Counted from the first letter of the stretch, positions 36,695 through 45,525 are shown. The stretch is 64,000 nt of DNA from Profundibacter amoris (GCF_003544895.1 NZ_CP032125.1:62001-126000), one strand, 5' to 3'. Numbers and translations: made by a program. The notes: a model not told the origin generated them from the sequence alone.

Positions 36695-37251
36695 ACCATC
36701 TCTGCGATCGTTACCCATGTATCCCCATACCGCCGCTGGTCGTGCAGTTCAAACCCGTCCGGCGGAAACTGGGCGCTGTTTTCCTCCCAGACGATCAACG
36801 CGCCGCCCGACAGCCATCCGTTCCCCCGCCCCGATAGCAGGGCCTGTTCGCCCAGCCCCTTGCCATAAGGCGGATCCATAAAGACCAGAGTGCACGCAGG
36901 GCCTTTGTTGGCGGGCAGGCGGGTGGCGCTGGTTTTCAGGACGGTTGTGTCACCTGTCCGGCGGGTCAGGGTGATATTTTCGCGCAGCAGGCTTTGGGCC
37001 TTGCGGCCGTCATCGACAAAGGTGCAATGCGCCGCCCCGCGTGACAGGGCTTCAAGCCCCAGCGCGCCGGTGCCTGCGAACAGGTCCAGCACAGTGGCGC
37101 CGCGCACCGGATCGCCATAGGCCCCGCCCAGCAGCACCGAAAACAGGCTTTCGCGCACCCGGTCCGAGGTCGGGCGCAAATGCGCCGCCGCGTCCCCCTT
37201 GCCGACCGAGGCAAGCGTCAATCCGCGATGCTGTCCGGCAATGATCCTCAT
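36691..37251 (-). CDS. rsmD: 16S rRNA (guanine966-N2)-methyltransferase
   Basis: A 186-residue Rossmann-fold methyltransferase. MRIIAGQHRGLTL at the N-terminus and RPTSDRVRESLFSVL are RsmD hallmarks; VLDLFAGTGALGLEALSRGA is the SAM site and VFMDPPYGKG the catalytic DPPY motif. It methylates G966 on the 30S subunit head. Its start overlaps the upstream flavoprotein stop (ATGA), and its stop the next gene's start. Confidence 0.95.
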   Translation of the reverse strand: MRIIAGQHRGLTLASVGKGDAAAHLRPTSDRVRESLFSVLLGGAYGDPVRGATVLDLFAGTGALGLEALSRGAAHCTFVDDGRKAQSLLRENITLTRRTGDTTVLKTSATRLPANKGPACTLVFMDPPYGKGLGEQALLSGRGNGWLSGGALIVWEENSAQFPPDGFELHDQRRYGDTWVTIAEMV

Positions 37252-38459
37252 GTCTTCAGCAGAGCTTTCATATCGGTTTCGGGGTTGGCGACAACATCTG
37301 GCGCGGGGGATTTTCCGCCCTCGATCAGCCGCTTGCCGATCATATAGGCCCGCGCATCGTTCATCGCGTCCACCGCCAGCAGGGTATCGCCTGCGTAATA
37401 CCAGTGTGACTGCGCCCCGTCCTTGTCGCCTGCCCGCGTGACCACCTTGTCATAGCCGGTATTCAGCCCCGCGATTTGCAGTTTCACATCGAACTGATCC
37501 GACCAGAACCACGGGGTTGCGATGTAATCCTTGCCGGCGCCTTGCATGTTTTCGGCCACCACTTCGGCCTGGTCAATCGCGTTTGGAACGCTTTCCAGCC
37601 GGATGCGGGTCTCTTTGTAAGGGAAGGACGCGCAATCGCCTGCGGCCCAGATATGCGGCGCGGATGTTTGGCCCTGGGCATCGGTATTGATGCCATTGTC
37701 CAGCACTATCCCGGCCGATTCGGCCAGCGCGGTGGCGGGGCGGATGCCAATGCCGGTGATCACGAAATCAACCGGTAGGGTGTCGCCATTGGTCAGGGTG
37801 GCGCTTGTCACGCGGGCATCGCCCGACAGATGGTCCAGCCCGACGCCTTCGATGATCTTGACCCCGTGGCCCGCGTGCAGATCGCGGAAATAGTCCGAGG
37901 TTTCGGGCGCTGCCACCCGTTGCAAAATCCGCTCGGCCATTTCCACCAGTGTCACATCCAGACCCAGTTTGGAGGCAACCGCTGCGGCCTCAAGCCCGAT
38001 ATAGCCACCGCCAACAATCAGCACCTTGCGGCCCTTGGAAAATTCAGGCTCCAGCGTATCAATATCGGCCAGCGTGCGCACCACATGCACACCGTCCAGA
38101 TTGCCACCAATGGTATCGGGCAGATGGATCGGGGTGGAGCCGGTGGTGATGGCCAATTCGTCATAGGCCAGCACGTCGCCGCCCACCGTCACGGTTTGCG
38201 CATTCGCATCTATCGCGGTCACGGTCTGGTCCAGACGCAGGGTGATATTCTGGTCGGCATAGAATTGTTCGGGGCGCAGATACAGCCGTTCGCGCTCCAT
38301 CTCGCCCAGCAGATAGGCCTTGGACAGCGGCGGGCGCTGATAGGGGGGCACGGGTTCCTGACCGATCAGGGTGATGTCGCCCTCATAGCCAAGGTTGCGC
38401 AGTTTGGCGGTGAGGGATGCGCCGGCCTGACCGGCGCCGATAACGATGATGTGGGGCAT
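37248..38459 (-). CDS. FAD-dependent ferredoxin reductase-type oxidoreductase
   Basis: The frame opens at 38621, but MPHIIVIGAGQAGASLTAKL (ATG at 38459) is the proper start, 403 residues. The FAD motif GAGQAG, the NAD site VLIVGGGYIGLEAAAVASKL, and IWAAGDCASFPYKET are typical of the rhodocoxin/putidaredoxin reductase family, with a reductase C-terminal domain holding WFWSDQFDVKLQIAG. It passes electrons from NAD(P)H to a small Fe-S protein, commonly for a P450 or dioxygenase; no such partner gene is in view. Confidence 0.9.
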   Translation of the reverse strand: MPHIIVIGAGQAGASLTAKLRNLGYEGDITLIGQEPVPPYQRPPLSKAYLLGEMERERLYLRPEQFYADQNITLRLDQTVTAIDANAQTVTVGGDVLAYDELAITTGSTPIHLPDTIGGNLDGVHVVRTLADIDTLEPEFSKGRKVLIVGGGYIGLEAAAVASKLGLDVTLVEMAERILQRVAAPETSDYFRDLHAGHGVKIIEGVGLDHLSGDARVTSATLTNGDTLPVDFVITGIGIRPATALAESAGIVLDNGINTDAQGQTSAPHIWAAGDCASFPYKETRIRLESVPNAIDQAEVVAENMQGAGKDYIATPWFWSDQFDVKLQIAGLNTGYDKVVTRAGDKDGAQSHWYYAGDTLLAVDAMNDARAYMIGKRLIEGGKSPAPDVVANPETDMKALLKT

Positions 38460-38624
38460 GGGTTGGGTCCATTCCGGCTGTGGGTTTGCACCAAGGGTAG
38501 CGCAGCAGGCGCGGGCATTAAACCGGTTTAATGGTTCTATTTTCGGGATGTGGACAGAAACCTTGAGTTTCCTCTCGAAACCCGACAAGTTATCATTTGA
38601 ACACATATGACAAGGAGCCATGCC

Positions 38625-39032
38625 ATGCCTGCCGTCCAGCCCCCCAAAGACCCGGAATCAGACCCGCGCGTCAAAGCCGTATTCGACGATATTCGCGCCA
38701 CGCGAAATTCGGATTTCATCAATAATATCTGGCGCTATCTGGCGTTTGACGCGGACCTGCTGGAGCGCACATGGGAAGAGGTCAAGGCGGTGATGGCCAC
38801 CCCGTCCGATCTGGACCCGCTGACCAAGGAACTGATCTATCTGGCGGTGTCGATTATCAACAATTGCGAATATTGCGTCCATTCCCATTCGGCCGCCGCG
38901 CGGGCCAAGGGGATGACTGCGGCCCAGCACGCCGAGGTGCTGAAGATCGTATCACTGGCCGCGAAAACCAACCACCTGTCAAACGCGATGCAGGTGCCGG
39001 TTGATCCTGTGTTCATCGTTGGCGAGGAATAG
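38625..39032 (+). CDS. carboxymuconolactone decarboxylase/AhpD-family protein
   Basis: Starting at MPAVQPPKDP (38625; AAGGAG seven bases upstream) gives 135 residues. The CxxC-x3-H motif CEYCVHSH (C81, C84, H88) is the AhpD-type redox-active site, used in peroxide reduction; many such proteins have no known partner. The gene is followed after three bases by the quinone oxidoreductase gene, so both are likely co-transcribed. Confidence 0.88.
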   Translation: MPAVQPPKDPESDPRVKAVFDDIRATRNSDFINNIWRYLAFDADLLERTWEEVKAVMATPSDLDPLTKELIYLAVSIINNCEYCVHSHSAAARAKGMTAAQHAEVLKIVSLAAKTNHLSNAMQVPVDPVFIVGEE

Positions 39033-39035
39033 AAG

Positions 39036-40010
39036 ATGCCCATAGCCATTGCAGCCGCCAAAGCGGGCGGTCCAGAAGTTCTGCATGAAATCGACCTGCC
39101 AACGCCCGCGCCCAAGGCGGGCGAGGTTCTGGTGAAACACAATGCCATCGGCGTAAATTTCATCGACACCTATTTTCGCAGCGGTCTGTATCTGTGGCCG
39201 GTGGACAAGGATCTGGTGCTGGGCAGCGAAGCCGCCGGCACGGTTGCTGCGCTGGGCGACGGGGTGACAGGTTTCGCCGTGGGTGACCGCGTGGCCTATA
39301 CCATTCCGAACGGTGCCTATGTGTCCGAACGGGTGATCGAGGCGCGGCATCTGGTCAGGTTGCCCGACGGGGTAAGCGACGAGGTGGCGGCGGCCGCTAT
39401 GCTGAAAGGGCTGACGGCGCATTACCTGCTGCACCGGTCCTTCAAGGTGGAAAAGGGCCAGACAGTTCTGTTCCACGCGGCGGCGGGGGGTGTTGGCCTG
39501 ATCGCAGGGCAATGGCTGGCGGCCAAGGGGGTGACGGCAATCGGCACCGCTGGCGGGCCGGAAAAATGCGCGCTGGCCGCTAAACATGGCTATGCCCACA
39601 CGATCGACTATAAATCCGAGGATTTCGTCGAGCGGGTTAAAGAGATCACCGGCGGCGAGGGCGTTCATGCGGTTTATGACAGCATCGGGCATGACACGAT
39701 TGCCGGTTCCATGAACTGTTTGAAAACCTTTGGCACGCTGGTAAATTTCGGTCAGTCCTCGGGCCCTTATCTGGATTTCAAACTGTCCGATCTGGCGGTT
39801 GGCTCTTACACCGTCACCCGCCCCGTTCTGTTCCATTTCACGGCGGACCGTGCCTATCTGGAAAGTGCTGCATCGGATTTATTTGCGATGATCGAAAATG
39901 GCACATTGAAGATCAACGTCAATCAGCGTTACCCTCTGGCCAAAGCTAACCAAGCGCATATCGCGCTCGAGGGGCGAAAGACAACCGGATCAACCGTTTT
40001 GATCCCGTAA
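39036..40010 (+). CDS. NADPH:quinone oxidoreductase (zeta-crystallin type)
   Basis: A 324-residue zinc-free medium-chain dehydrogenase. It has the GroES-like N-half (GEVLVKHNAIGVNFIDTYFRSGLY as two pieces, GEVLVKHNAIGVNFID and TYFRSGLY) and the NADPH Rossmann part with LFHAAAGGVGLIAGQWLAA (AAGGVG). The NFIDTYFRSGLY and Qor-like ends match E. coli Qor; the catalytic-zinc cysteine at the position of classical alcohol dehydrogenases is absent. It reduces quinones by one-electron or enal substrates by two, in the cytosol. Confidence 0.9.
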   Translation: MPIAIAAAKAGGPEVLHEIDLPTPAPKAGEVLVKHNAIGVNFIDTYFRSGLYLWPVDKDLVLGSEAAGTVAALGDGVTGFAVGDRVAYTIPNGAYVSERVIEARHLVRLPDGVSDEVAAAAMLKGLTAHYLLHRSFKVEKGQTVLFHAAAGGVGLIAGQWLAAKGVTAIGTAGGPEKCALAAKHGYAHTIDYKSEDFVERVKEITGGEGVHAVYDSIGHDTIAGSMNCLKTFGTLVNFGQSSGPYLDFKLSDLAVGSYTVTRPVLFHFTADRAYLESAASDLFAMIENGTLKINVNQRYPLAKANQAHIALEGRKTTGSTVLIP

Positions 40011-40025
40011 ACAAGGAATAGGAAT

Positions 40026-40883
40026 ATGGCAGTCGGAAGCGTAATCTGGACGTGGTTCAACGGGGCATGGCATCAGGGCGATATGCCGGTGATGAATGCC
40101 GCCGATCATGGCACCTGGCTGGGATCACTGGTGTTTGACGGCGCACGCAAATTCGAAGGTGTGGTGCCGGATCTGGAGCCGCATTGCCAGCGGGTGAATG
40201 ATTCTGCATATGTCATGGGCCTGAAGCCCACCATGAGCGCGGATGAAATGCAGGCGCTGGTGATGGAGGGGCTGGAGAAATTCGACGACGACGCGGCGGT
40301 TTATATACGGCCGATGTACTGGTCGAAAGAGGGCGGCGTGGGTGTTGTGGTGCCTGACCCTGATTCGACTGTATTTTGCCTGTGTCTGGAGCAAATCCCG
40401 ATGTCTGCGCCGGATGCCAGCCAGACCCTGTGCAAAACCCAATTCACCCGCCCAATGCAGAGCATGGCACCGGTCAACGCCAAGGCGGCCTGCCTGTATC
40501 CCAATAACGGCCGGATGATCCGCGAGGCGCAGGCGCGTGGCTATAACAATGCCATCGTTACCGATGCGCTGGGCAATATCGCGGAAACGGCCACGGCGAA
40601 TATTTTCATGGTCAAGGACGGGGTGGTGAAAACACCGGTTCCCAACGGGACATTCCTGAACGGCATCACGCGCCAGCGGGTTATCAAGCTGTTGCGCGAA
40701 GCGGGCAAAACCGTCGAGGAAACGACCTTGCGTTACGAAGATTTCGAGGACGCGGACGAAGTGTTCCTGACCGGCAACATCACCAAGGTGACGCCGATTG
40801 TGAAGATCGAGGATACGGAGTTTGAAATCGGGCCGGTGACGAAACTGGCACGGGAACTTTATTGGGAGTGGGCCAAGGCCTGA
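40026..40883 (+). CDS. branched-chain-type aminotransferase (class IV, PLP)
   Basis: A 285-residue fold-type IV enzyme. The PLP lysine is K153 (NAKAACLYPNN), and the catalytic-site loop GNIAETATANIFM (E187) and TFLNGITRQRVI are conserved. It fits IlvE-like or D-amino-acid transaminase-like proteins; the early residues and the substrate loop do not settle which. It follows qor by 15 bases. A strong hairpin lies after it. Confidence 0.87.
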   Translation: MAVGSVIWTWFNGAWHQGDMPVMNAADHGTWLGSLVFDGARKFEGVVPDLEPHCQRVNDSAYVMGLKPTMSADEMQALVMEGLEKFDDDAAVYIRPMYWSKEGGVGVVVPDPDSTVFCLCLEQIPMSAPDASQTLCKTQFTRPMQSMAPVNAKAACLYPNNGRMIREAQARGYNNAIVTDALGNIAETATANIFMVKDGVVKTPVPNGTFLNGITRQRVIKLLREAGKTVEETTLRYEDFEDADEVFLTGNITKVTPIVKIEDTEFEIGPVTKLARELYWEWAKA

Positions 40884-40895
40884 TCCGAAAGCGGG

Positions 40896-40932
40896 GGCGG
40901 GCGGCTCTGCGCCTTGCGTCGAGTCGCCCGCC
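40896..40932 (+). terminator. hairpin terminator after the aminotransferase gene
   Basis: GGCGGGCGGCTC (40896-40907) pairs with GAGTCGCCCGCC (40921-40932), 12 bp with one G-U pair, then TTGTGTTGTT. A broken T-tract makes it moderate. Confidence 0.6.
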
Positions 40933-40940
40933 TTGTGTTG

Positions 40941-41058
40941 TTAGGGCAAATCCAATCCAATTGAATTCACTACACAACCCGAACGCATTTGCAGGTGCAA
41001 ACGCTGCCTCGGGTTGCGCGGTAAATACACGAATATGAATAGATTGGATGCGCCCTAA
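40941..41058. repeat. 118-bp imperfect palindromic element (MITE-like)
   Basis: The ends TTAGGGC and GCCCTAA are perfect inverted repeats, extending as 17-bp arms with two mismatches (TTAGGGCAAATCCAATC against GATTGGATGCGCCCTAA). Inside lie CAACCCGA (40975-40982) against TCGGGTTG (41009-41016), and a central TTTGCA-GG-TGCAAA dyad. The whole can fold as one long hairpin. No protein frame is inside. Its right end overlaps the stop codon of the cyclase gene. No second copy is seen in this window. Confidence 0.6.
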
Positions 41059-41873
41059 ACCATCGCGAAAATACGGGCAGGGCCGCCGGTGCCGCCACGG
41101 TGTTTCGGCGCGCCAACGATCAGGGTCGCGCCTGCTGCGGGTACCTTGTCCAGATTGGCAAGGTTCTCGATACCAAAGCGCCCTGATGGCAACCACGCAT
41201 AATGGGTTGCGAAATCGGCCGACATGCCGTGATCCAGTGACAGTGTGTCCACACCGATAGATGTCGCGCCGGTTTCCTCCATCAGCATTTTCGCCGCTTC
41301 TACATGGAAGCCGGGGTAATGCTGGAGTTCGCCATCAAAGCCGCGAAATTTGTCACTGGCAACATGTGCCGCCCAGCCGGAATGCATGGCCACACAGGCG
41401 TTGGCCGGAATTTCGCCATTCGCCGCGATCCATGCCTTTATGTCATCCGGTGTGACCATTGTATCGGCGTCTTCGGCCGCGCGGGCTGCGATGTCGATCA
41501 CGCACAGCGGGGCGATCAGGTTGGACACCGGAATTTCGTCTACCGATTTTCCGTCCGCCGAGAAATGCAGCGGCGCGTCAATATGGGTGCCGGTGTGCTC
41601 GTTCACGGTGAACTGGTTCAGGTTGAAATGGTGTTCGGCAAAGTTGAATTTTGATTCCATCGAAAACTGGGATTCACCGAAATAGGTCGGGAAATCCGCA
41701 TCCAGCGTGTGGGTCATATCGGTGACCGAGTTGTGCCCGCCCGCCATCGCCGCCGTCCCTGTCATGGACGAGCCGACTGCCGCCGCCGCGCCTGCCGCCG
41801 CTGCCGATTTGAAAAAGCCGCGGCGCGACAGCATCTTGTCCTTCACCGCGTTCATTACGCATATATCACACAT
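41055..41873 (-). CDS. cyclase-family hydrolase (kynurenine formamidase-like), Tat-exported
   Basis: A 272-residue member of the metal-dependent cyclase family. The metal motif HTGTHIDAP is at 93-101 and DTLSLDHG near 205. The N-terminus has a twin-arginine signal (SRRGFFKSA at 16-24) and an Ala-rich region, so it should be folded with its metal before export. It begins MCDICVMNAVKDKM before the Tat motif, an unusual leading CxxC. Substrate unknown: members hydrolyse N-formylkynurenine, isatin or cyclic imides. The TAG stop is formed by the palindromic element. Confidence 0.83.
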   Translation of the reverse strand: MCDICVMNAVKDKMLSRRGFFKSAAAAGAAAAVGSSMTGTAAMAGGHNSVTDMTHTLDADFPTYFGESQFSMESKFNFAEHHFNLNQFTVNEHTGTHIDAPLHFSADGKSVDEIPVSNLIAPLCVIDIAARAAEDADTMVTPDDIKAWIAANGEIPANACVAMHSGWAAHVASDKFRGFDGELQHYPGFHVEAAKMLMEETGATSIGVDTLSLDHGMSADFATHYAWLPSGRFGIENLANLDKVPAAGATLIVGAPKHRGGTGGPARIFAMV

Positions 41874-41936
41874 GTTTTTCTCCCTGATTTACAGTCGTTT
41901 GTTGTTACGGGTTGTTGAATTCCCCAAGGTAAACCT

Positions 41937-41954
41937 ATCGGTAAAATCACCGAT
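41937..41954. promoter_or_regulatory. 6-bp inverted repeat upstream of the cyclase gene
   Basis: ATCGGT (41937-41942) and ACCGAT (41949-41954) flank AAAATC. It may be an operator for the cyclase gene or a short hairpin at the end of the flavoprotein operon. Confidence 0.3.
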
Positions 41955-41992
41955 TGGAAGAAAATTCTGCCATTTGGTAAAATCCGCGCCGG

Positions 41993-43231
41993 TTATGCCG
42001 GTGTGAATGTCATGGTTACCGGACCGGTAATTGCGGATTGGTCCAGACGGCTGACGGACAGCAGAACGCGCCGTTCCTTGCGGCTGTTTACCGACCACTG
42101 CCCGACAGTTTTACCGCCGCTGGTGGCAATGATCCGCCCCTTAGCGATATCGTTCAGGCGCAGTTGCAGCACATCCTTGCCTCGGGACACCTTGAGGTTC
42201 AGACGCTGCGGCATGACATATTTCAACACCGGCCCCTGAACCGAGACAGGCACTGTTTCTATGCCATTCGGCAGTCTTTCGGCCAGATCATCCGCCACAC
42301 GCGCGCCGGCCCTGCGGCCTTCGTCCCAGCACCAGCCGGCGGTTTCCACAGGGCGCAACAGGTTGCCCGCCGCGAAATACACCGGATCGGAACACCGCCC
42401 GAACTGGTCCACTACGGGGCCACCCGTCGCGGGGTCAACCTCCAGATGGCCCATGCGGCCAAGGGTGGATTCAGGTGTGAACATTCCCGACAGGATCACC
42501 CCGTCGCAGTCGATATGTCTGCGGGCGCCATCCGCGTCCTCGACCTCGAGGCTGGAAACGGTTTTATCACCGTGGATCGCCACGGGGCGGGTGTTCAAGT
42601 GCATCGGCACGCATTTCAGGCGCGGATAGATTGTAAAGGGAAAGCGGGCGGTCGGGCGCGGATCGGGTTCCACCATCGCCGCCGGCCGGATACCGGCGTG
42701 GGCGCAGGTGGAAACGGCGGAAATCGCAACCAGTTCGGTGCCGACGATCACCGGCCGTTTGAACGGGCGCATGTGTTTCAGAAACACCATGGATTGCAGC
42801 GCGCCGGTGTTCACCACGCCTTGCAACCGCATCCCGCCCAGCAATCGGGCCGAGCGCGGGGTTTCGCGCACGCCGGTGGCATAGATCACGCGGCGGGCGT
42901 TGATTACCTGTTGTCCTTCGGGCAGTGCCAACAACAATTCACCACCCTCGCGGGCCTGAACCACAGTGGTCAGGCAGTGGATTTCCACACCGGCGGCAAG
43001 AGCAGTTTGCACCAGTTTGCGGGCATAGGCAGGGCCGGTATAGATGCGTTTGAATTCCCGTGCGCCAAACGGCGGGTGGCCACAATGGCGCGGGATGCCG
43101 CCCGCATCGGATTCGCGTTCCAGCACAACCACGCGGGCCACGCCTGTGGCTTTCAACGTGGTGGCCGCCGCCAGACCAGAGGGGCCGCCGCCGATGATGG
43201 CAACGTCAATCGGGGTGGTCAGGTCAATCAT
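41993..43231 (-). CDS. NAD(P)/FAD-dependent oxidoreductase, partner of the GlpA-like protein
   Basis: The ATG at 43231 (MIDLTTPIDVAIIGGGPSG) overlaps the preceding stop (ATGA) and gives 412 residues. The FAD site IIGGGPSGLAAA and a second nucleotide site RPVIVGTELVAIS are visible. The sequence GRCSDPVYFAAGNLLRPVE and WCWDEGRRAGARVADDLAE close the flavin part; about 95 residues of beta-rich sequence follow. The pairing with a GlpA-like protein resembles the TM1432-TM1433 and HcnB-HcnC types of two-subunit dehydrogenases, in which one subunit oxidises the substrate and the other hands electrons on. Confidence 0.82.
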   Translation of the reverse strand: MIDLTTPIDVAIIGGGPSGLAAATTLKATGVARVVVLERESDAGGIPRHCGHPPFGAREFKRIYTGPAYARKLVQTALAAGVEIHCLTTVVQAREGGELLLALPEGQQVINARRVIYATGVRETPRSARLLGGMRLQGVVNTGALQSMVFLKHMRPFKRPVIVGTELVAISAVSTCAHAGIRPAAMVEPDPRPTARFPFTIYPRLKCVPMHLNTRPVAIHGDKTVSSLEVEDADGARRHIDCDGVILSGMFTPESTLGRMGHLEVDPATGGPVVDQFGRCSDPVYFAAGNLLRPVETAGWCWDEGRRAGARVADDLAERLPNGIETVPVSVQGPVLKYVMPQRLNLKVSRGKDVLQLRLNDIAKGRIIATSGGKTVGQWSVNSRKERRVLLSVSRLDQSAITGPVTMTFTPA

Positions 43232-44619
43232 TTGTCTACCCCCTCGGCCATCGGAATGACGAAGCGCCCTTCGGTCAGTTCCGCCAGACGGGCCGAGCAA
43301 AAGAACCCCTGACAGCGCCCCATCGTCACCCGTGTTTGCCGTTTCAGTCCGGCCAGCGATTTTGCCGCCAGTGGGCCGCTGAGGGCCGCTTCGATCTCGC
43401 GGCGGGTGACCAGCTCGCAATGGCAAACGATTTCGCCGTGGTCCTTTTCCTTCCAGTCACGATTGGCAGTATCGGTCAGCACGCGGGCGGTGGGGATTAC
43501 CGGATCGGTCAGGGCTGTATGGTCTGCCCCCGTATCGCGATACAGGCCGTAAACATACTGCGCGATGCCCAATGCCCCGCTAAGGCCGGTCGAGCGGATG
43601 CCGCCCACGGTGATCCAGTTGTTCGCGGCATCGGCGCTGATCTGGTAATCCTTGAATTCCGTCGCGGGCCGCAGCCCTGCGTAGGTCGCCGTCACCGGCA
43701 TCCCCTTCAGGGCGGGCACAATTGCCTCGCCGGCCGCCATCAGGCTTCGCAGGGTTTCGGTGTCGATCGAGGAATCCGTGCGGCTTTGCTGATCCTCGGC
43801 GGTGGGACCGACGGCCAGATTGCCGAACACGGTGCGAAACAGCACGATGCCCTTGGTGCGGGCCGTGGGAACGGGCAGGATAACCGAACGGGCAAGGCGA
43901 CTGGCGGCTTTGTCATAAACCACGAACTGCCCTTTGCGCGGGGTGATGGTGAAGGGGGCCTGCCCGAACACGGAACTGTTGACCAGATCACCATAAAGGC
44001 CGGCGCAGTTGACCACATGGTTTGCCCGCACCAGCCCTTGCGTGGTTTCCAGTTTCCATCCGCTGCCGTCGAACCGCCCGCCGGTAACCTCGCAGGACAG
44101 CATAACTTCGCCGCCATTCATCAAAGACTGCTGTAGATAGGCATAGGGCGAAGACCACGGGTCAATCAGGCTCTCGCGCGGGATCGCGATGGCGGCAAGG
44201 GCGCGATCGGACAGGTTTGGCTCGACCTTGCGCAGATCGTCGCCGGTGATCAGGCGGGTGTCCATCACGTTGTTATCTACGGCCTGTTGCTGGATCTGCT
44301 CCAGCTTGGCCACTTCTTCTTCGCTCCAGGCGACTACATTGGCGCCGCATTCGTCCAGCGTCAGGCCGAAGTCGCGGTAAATCCGGCGGTATTCCTCGTG
44401 ACCGGCCTGAATGCAGCCAACTTCGATCGAGCCGACGGGCGCGTCAAAGCCGGTGTGCAGGATCGCGCTGTTGGCTTTGCTGGCGCCATCCAGAATGTCG
44501 GTGGCCTTTTCTAGCAGAACCACCCGCGCCCCTTCCAGCGTAAACCGCCGCGCCATGGCGCAGCCAACGATACCGGCACCGATGATGGCAACGTCATAGG
44601 GGGTGCTGTTTATTGTCAT
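43228..44619 (-). CDS. GlpA-like FAD dehydrogenase with C-terminal [2Fe-2S] domain
   Basis: A 463-residue DAO-family flavoprotein: FAD motif IIGAGIVGCAMARRF, then LEKATDILDGASKANSAILH, and substrate part GLRPATEFKDYQ. The C-terminal Fe-S (BFD-like) domain has four cysteines, CHC in GEIVCHCELV and C-x4-C in GRCQGFFCSARL, as in anaerobic glycerol-3-phosphate dehydrogenase GlpA. A divergent DeoR/GlpR-type repressor supports a glycerol-3-phosphate-like or related 2-hydroxy-acid substrate, but glpC, glpF and glpK are not present here. Confidence 0.85.
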   Translation of the reverse strand: MTINSTPYDVAIIGAGIVGCAMARRFTLEGARVVLLEKATDILDGASKANSAILHTGFDAPVGSIEVGCIQAGHEEYRRIYRDFGLTLDECGANVVAWSEEEVAKLEQIQQQAVDNNVMDTRLITGDDLRKVEPNLSDRALAAIAIPRESLIDPWSSPYAYLQQSLMNGGEVMLSCEVTGGRFDGSGWKLETTQGLVRANHVVNCAGLYGDLVNSSVFGQAPFTITPRKGQFVVYDKAASRLARSVILPVPTARTKGIVLFRTVFGNLAVGPTAEDQQSRTDSSIDTETLRSLMAAGEAIVPALKGMPVTATYAGLRPATEFKDYQISADAANNWITVGGIRSTGLSGALGIAQYVYGLYRDTGADHTALTDPVIPTARVLTDTANRDWKEKDHGEIVCHCELVTRREIEAALSGPLAAKSLAGLKRQTRVTMGRCQGFFCSARLAELTEGRFVIPMAEGVDK

Positions 44620-44649
44620 GGAATACCGAGTTTTTATTACTGCTGTTGA

Positions 44650-44690
44650 CTTTGACTATTCAGTAACTAAAAATGCCCGAACAGTCAAAG
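44650..44690. promoter_or_regulatory. operator candidate for the divergent DeoR/GlpR regulator
   Basis: CTTTGACT (44650-44657) and AGTCAAAG (44683-44690) are perfect 8-bp complements separated by 25 bases, in the 84-base space between the flavoprotein and regulator genes. Confidence 0.45.
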
Positions 44691-44703
44691 AAAAAGGGCC
44701 GGA

Positions 44704-45474
44704 ATGAGAGTTCAAGATCGCCAATCCCGAATTGTTGCCGAAATCCGCGCGCATGAAAAGGCGACGGTAGAGCATCTGGCCGACCTGTTGGGGGCATCGC
44801 GTGAAACCATCCGGCGGGATCTGACCGAACTGGAAAACCAGGGCAAGGTGCAGAAATTCCATGGCGGGGCAATGCTGCCACGCGGATTCGGGGAAGGGGC
44901 GTTCCAACAGCGGATGGGGGAAAATGTTGCGGCCAAGGTCCAGATTGCCAAAACAGCCGCCAACCTGTTCAAACCCGGTGAAACCCTGTTTGTCGATACA
45001 GGTTCGACCACGTTGTATTTCGCCGAACAACTGGCCGGGGTGAAGGGGCTGAACATCATCACCAACTCTACCGATATAGCGCAGGTCATTTCGGCCCGCG
45101 GAAATTCCTATGCGTATTTGCTGGGTGGCAGCTTTGGTTATGATAACCGGCAGACGGTCGGCTCATTAACGGTGGCGCAGATAGAAGGGTTTCGTGCGCA
45201 TCATGCGGTGTTGACCGTCGGGGCGCTGGATGCGGTTGCAGGTGCTGCCGATTTCGATCTGGAGGAATCGCAAGTGGCCAAGGCGATGATCGGGCGGGCG
45301 GGTTCGGTGACAGTTCTGGCGGATCATAGTAAATTCGGGGCCATGGCCTCGTTCGGGGTGTGTGCGCTGGAGGGGATCGACCGTTTGGTCTGTGATCTGG
45401 CTCCGCCTGCCGATCTGGGACGGGCGCTCGGGGCTGCGGGGGCCGAGGTTGTGATCACCGAAGGCAGTGAATAG
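44704..45474 (+). CDS. DeoR/GlpR-family repressor
   Basis: A 256-residue regulator with a DeoR-type HTH at the N-terminus (HEKATVEHLADLLGASRETIRRDL as EKATVEHLADLLG and ASRETIRRDLTELE) and a sugar-phosphate-binding domain (LFVDTGSTTLYFAEQL, VLTVGALDAVAGAADFDLEE, VLADHSKFG). GlpR members bind glycerol-3-phosphate. It diverges from the GlpA-like gene, its probable target. Confidence 0.9.
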   Translation: MRVQDRQSRIVAEIRAHEKATVEHLADLLGASRETIRRDLTELENQGKVQKFHGGAMLPRGFGEGAFQQRMGENVAAKVQIAKTAANLFKPGETLFVDTGSTTLYFAEQLAGVKGLNIITNSTDIAQVISARGNSYAYLLGGSFGYDNRQTVGSLTVAQIEGFRAHHAVLTVGALDAVAGAADFDLEESQVAKAMIGRAGSVTVLADHSKFGAMASFGVCALEGIDRLVCDLAPPADLGRALGAAGAEVVITEGSE

Positions 45475-45525
45475 CGGCTTTATCGGCAAGAACAGGGGCG
45501 AAAACGGCCCGTCAGGATTCACACC

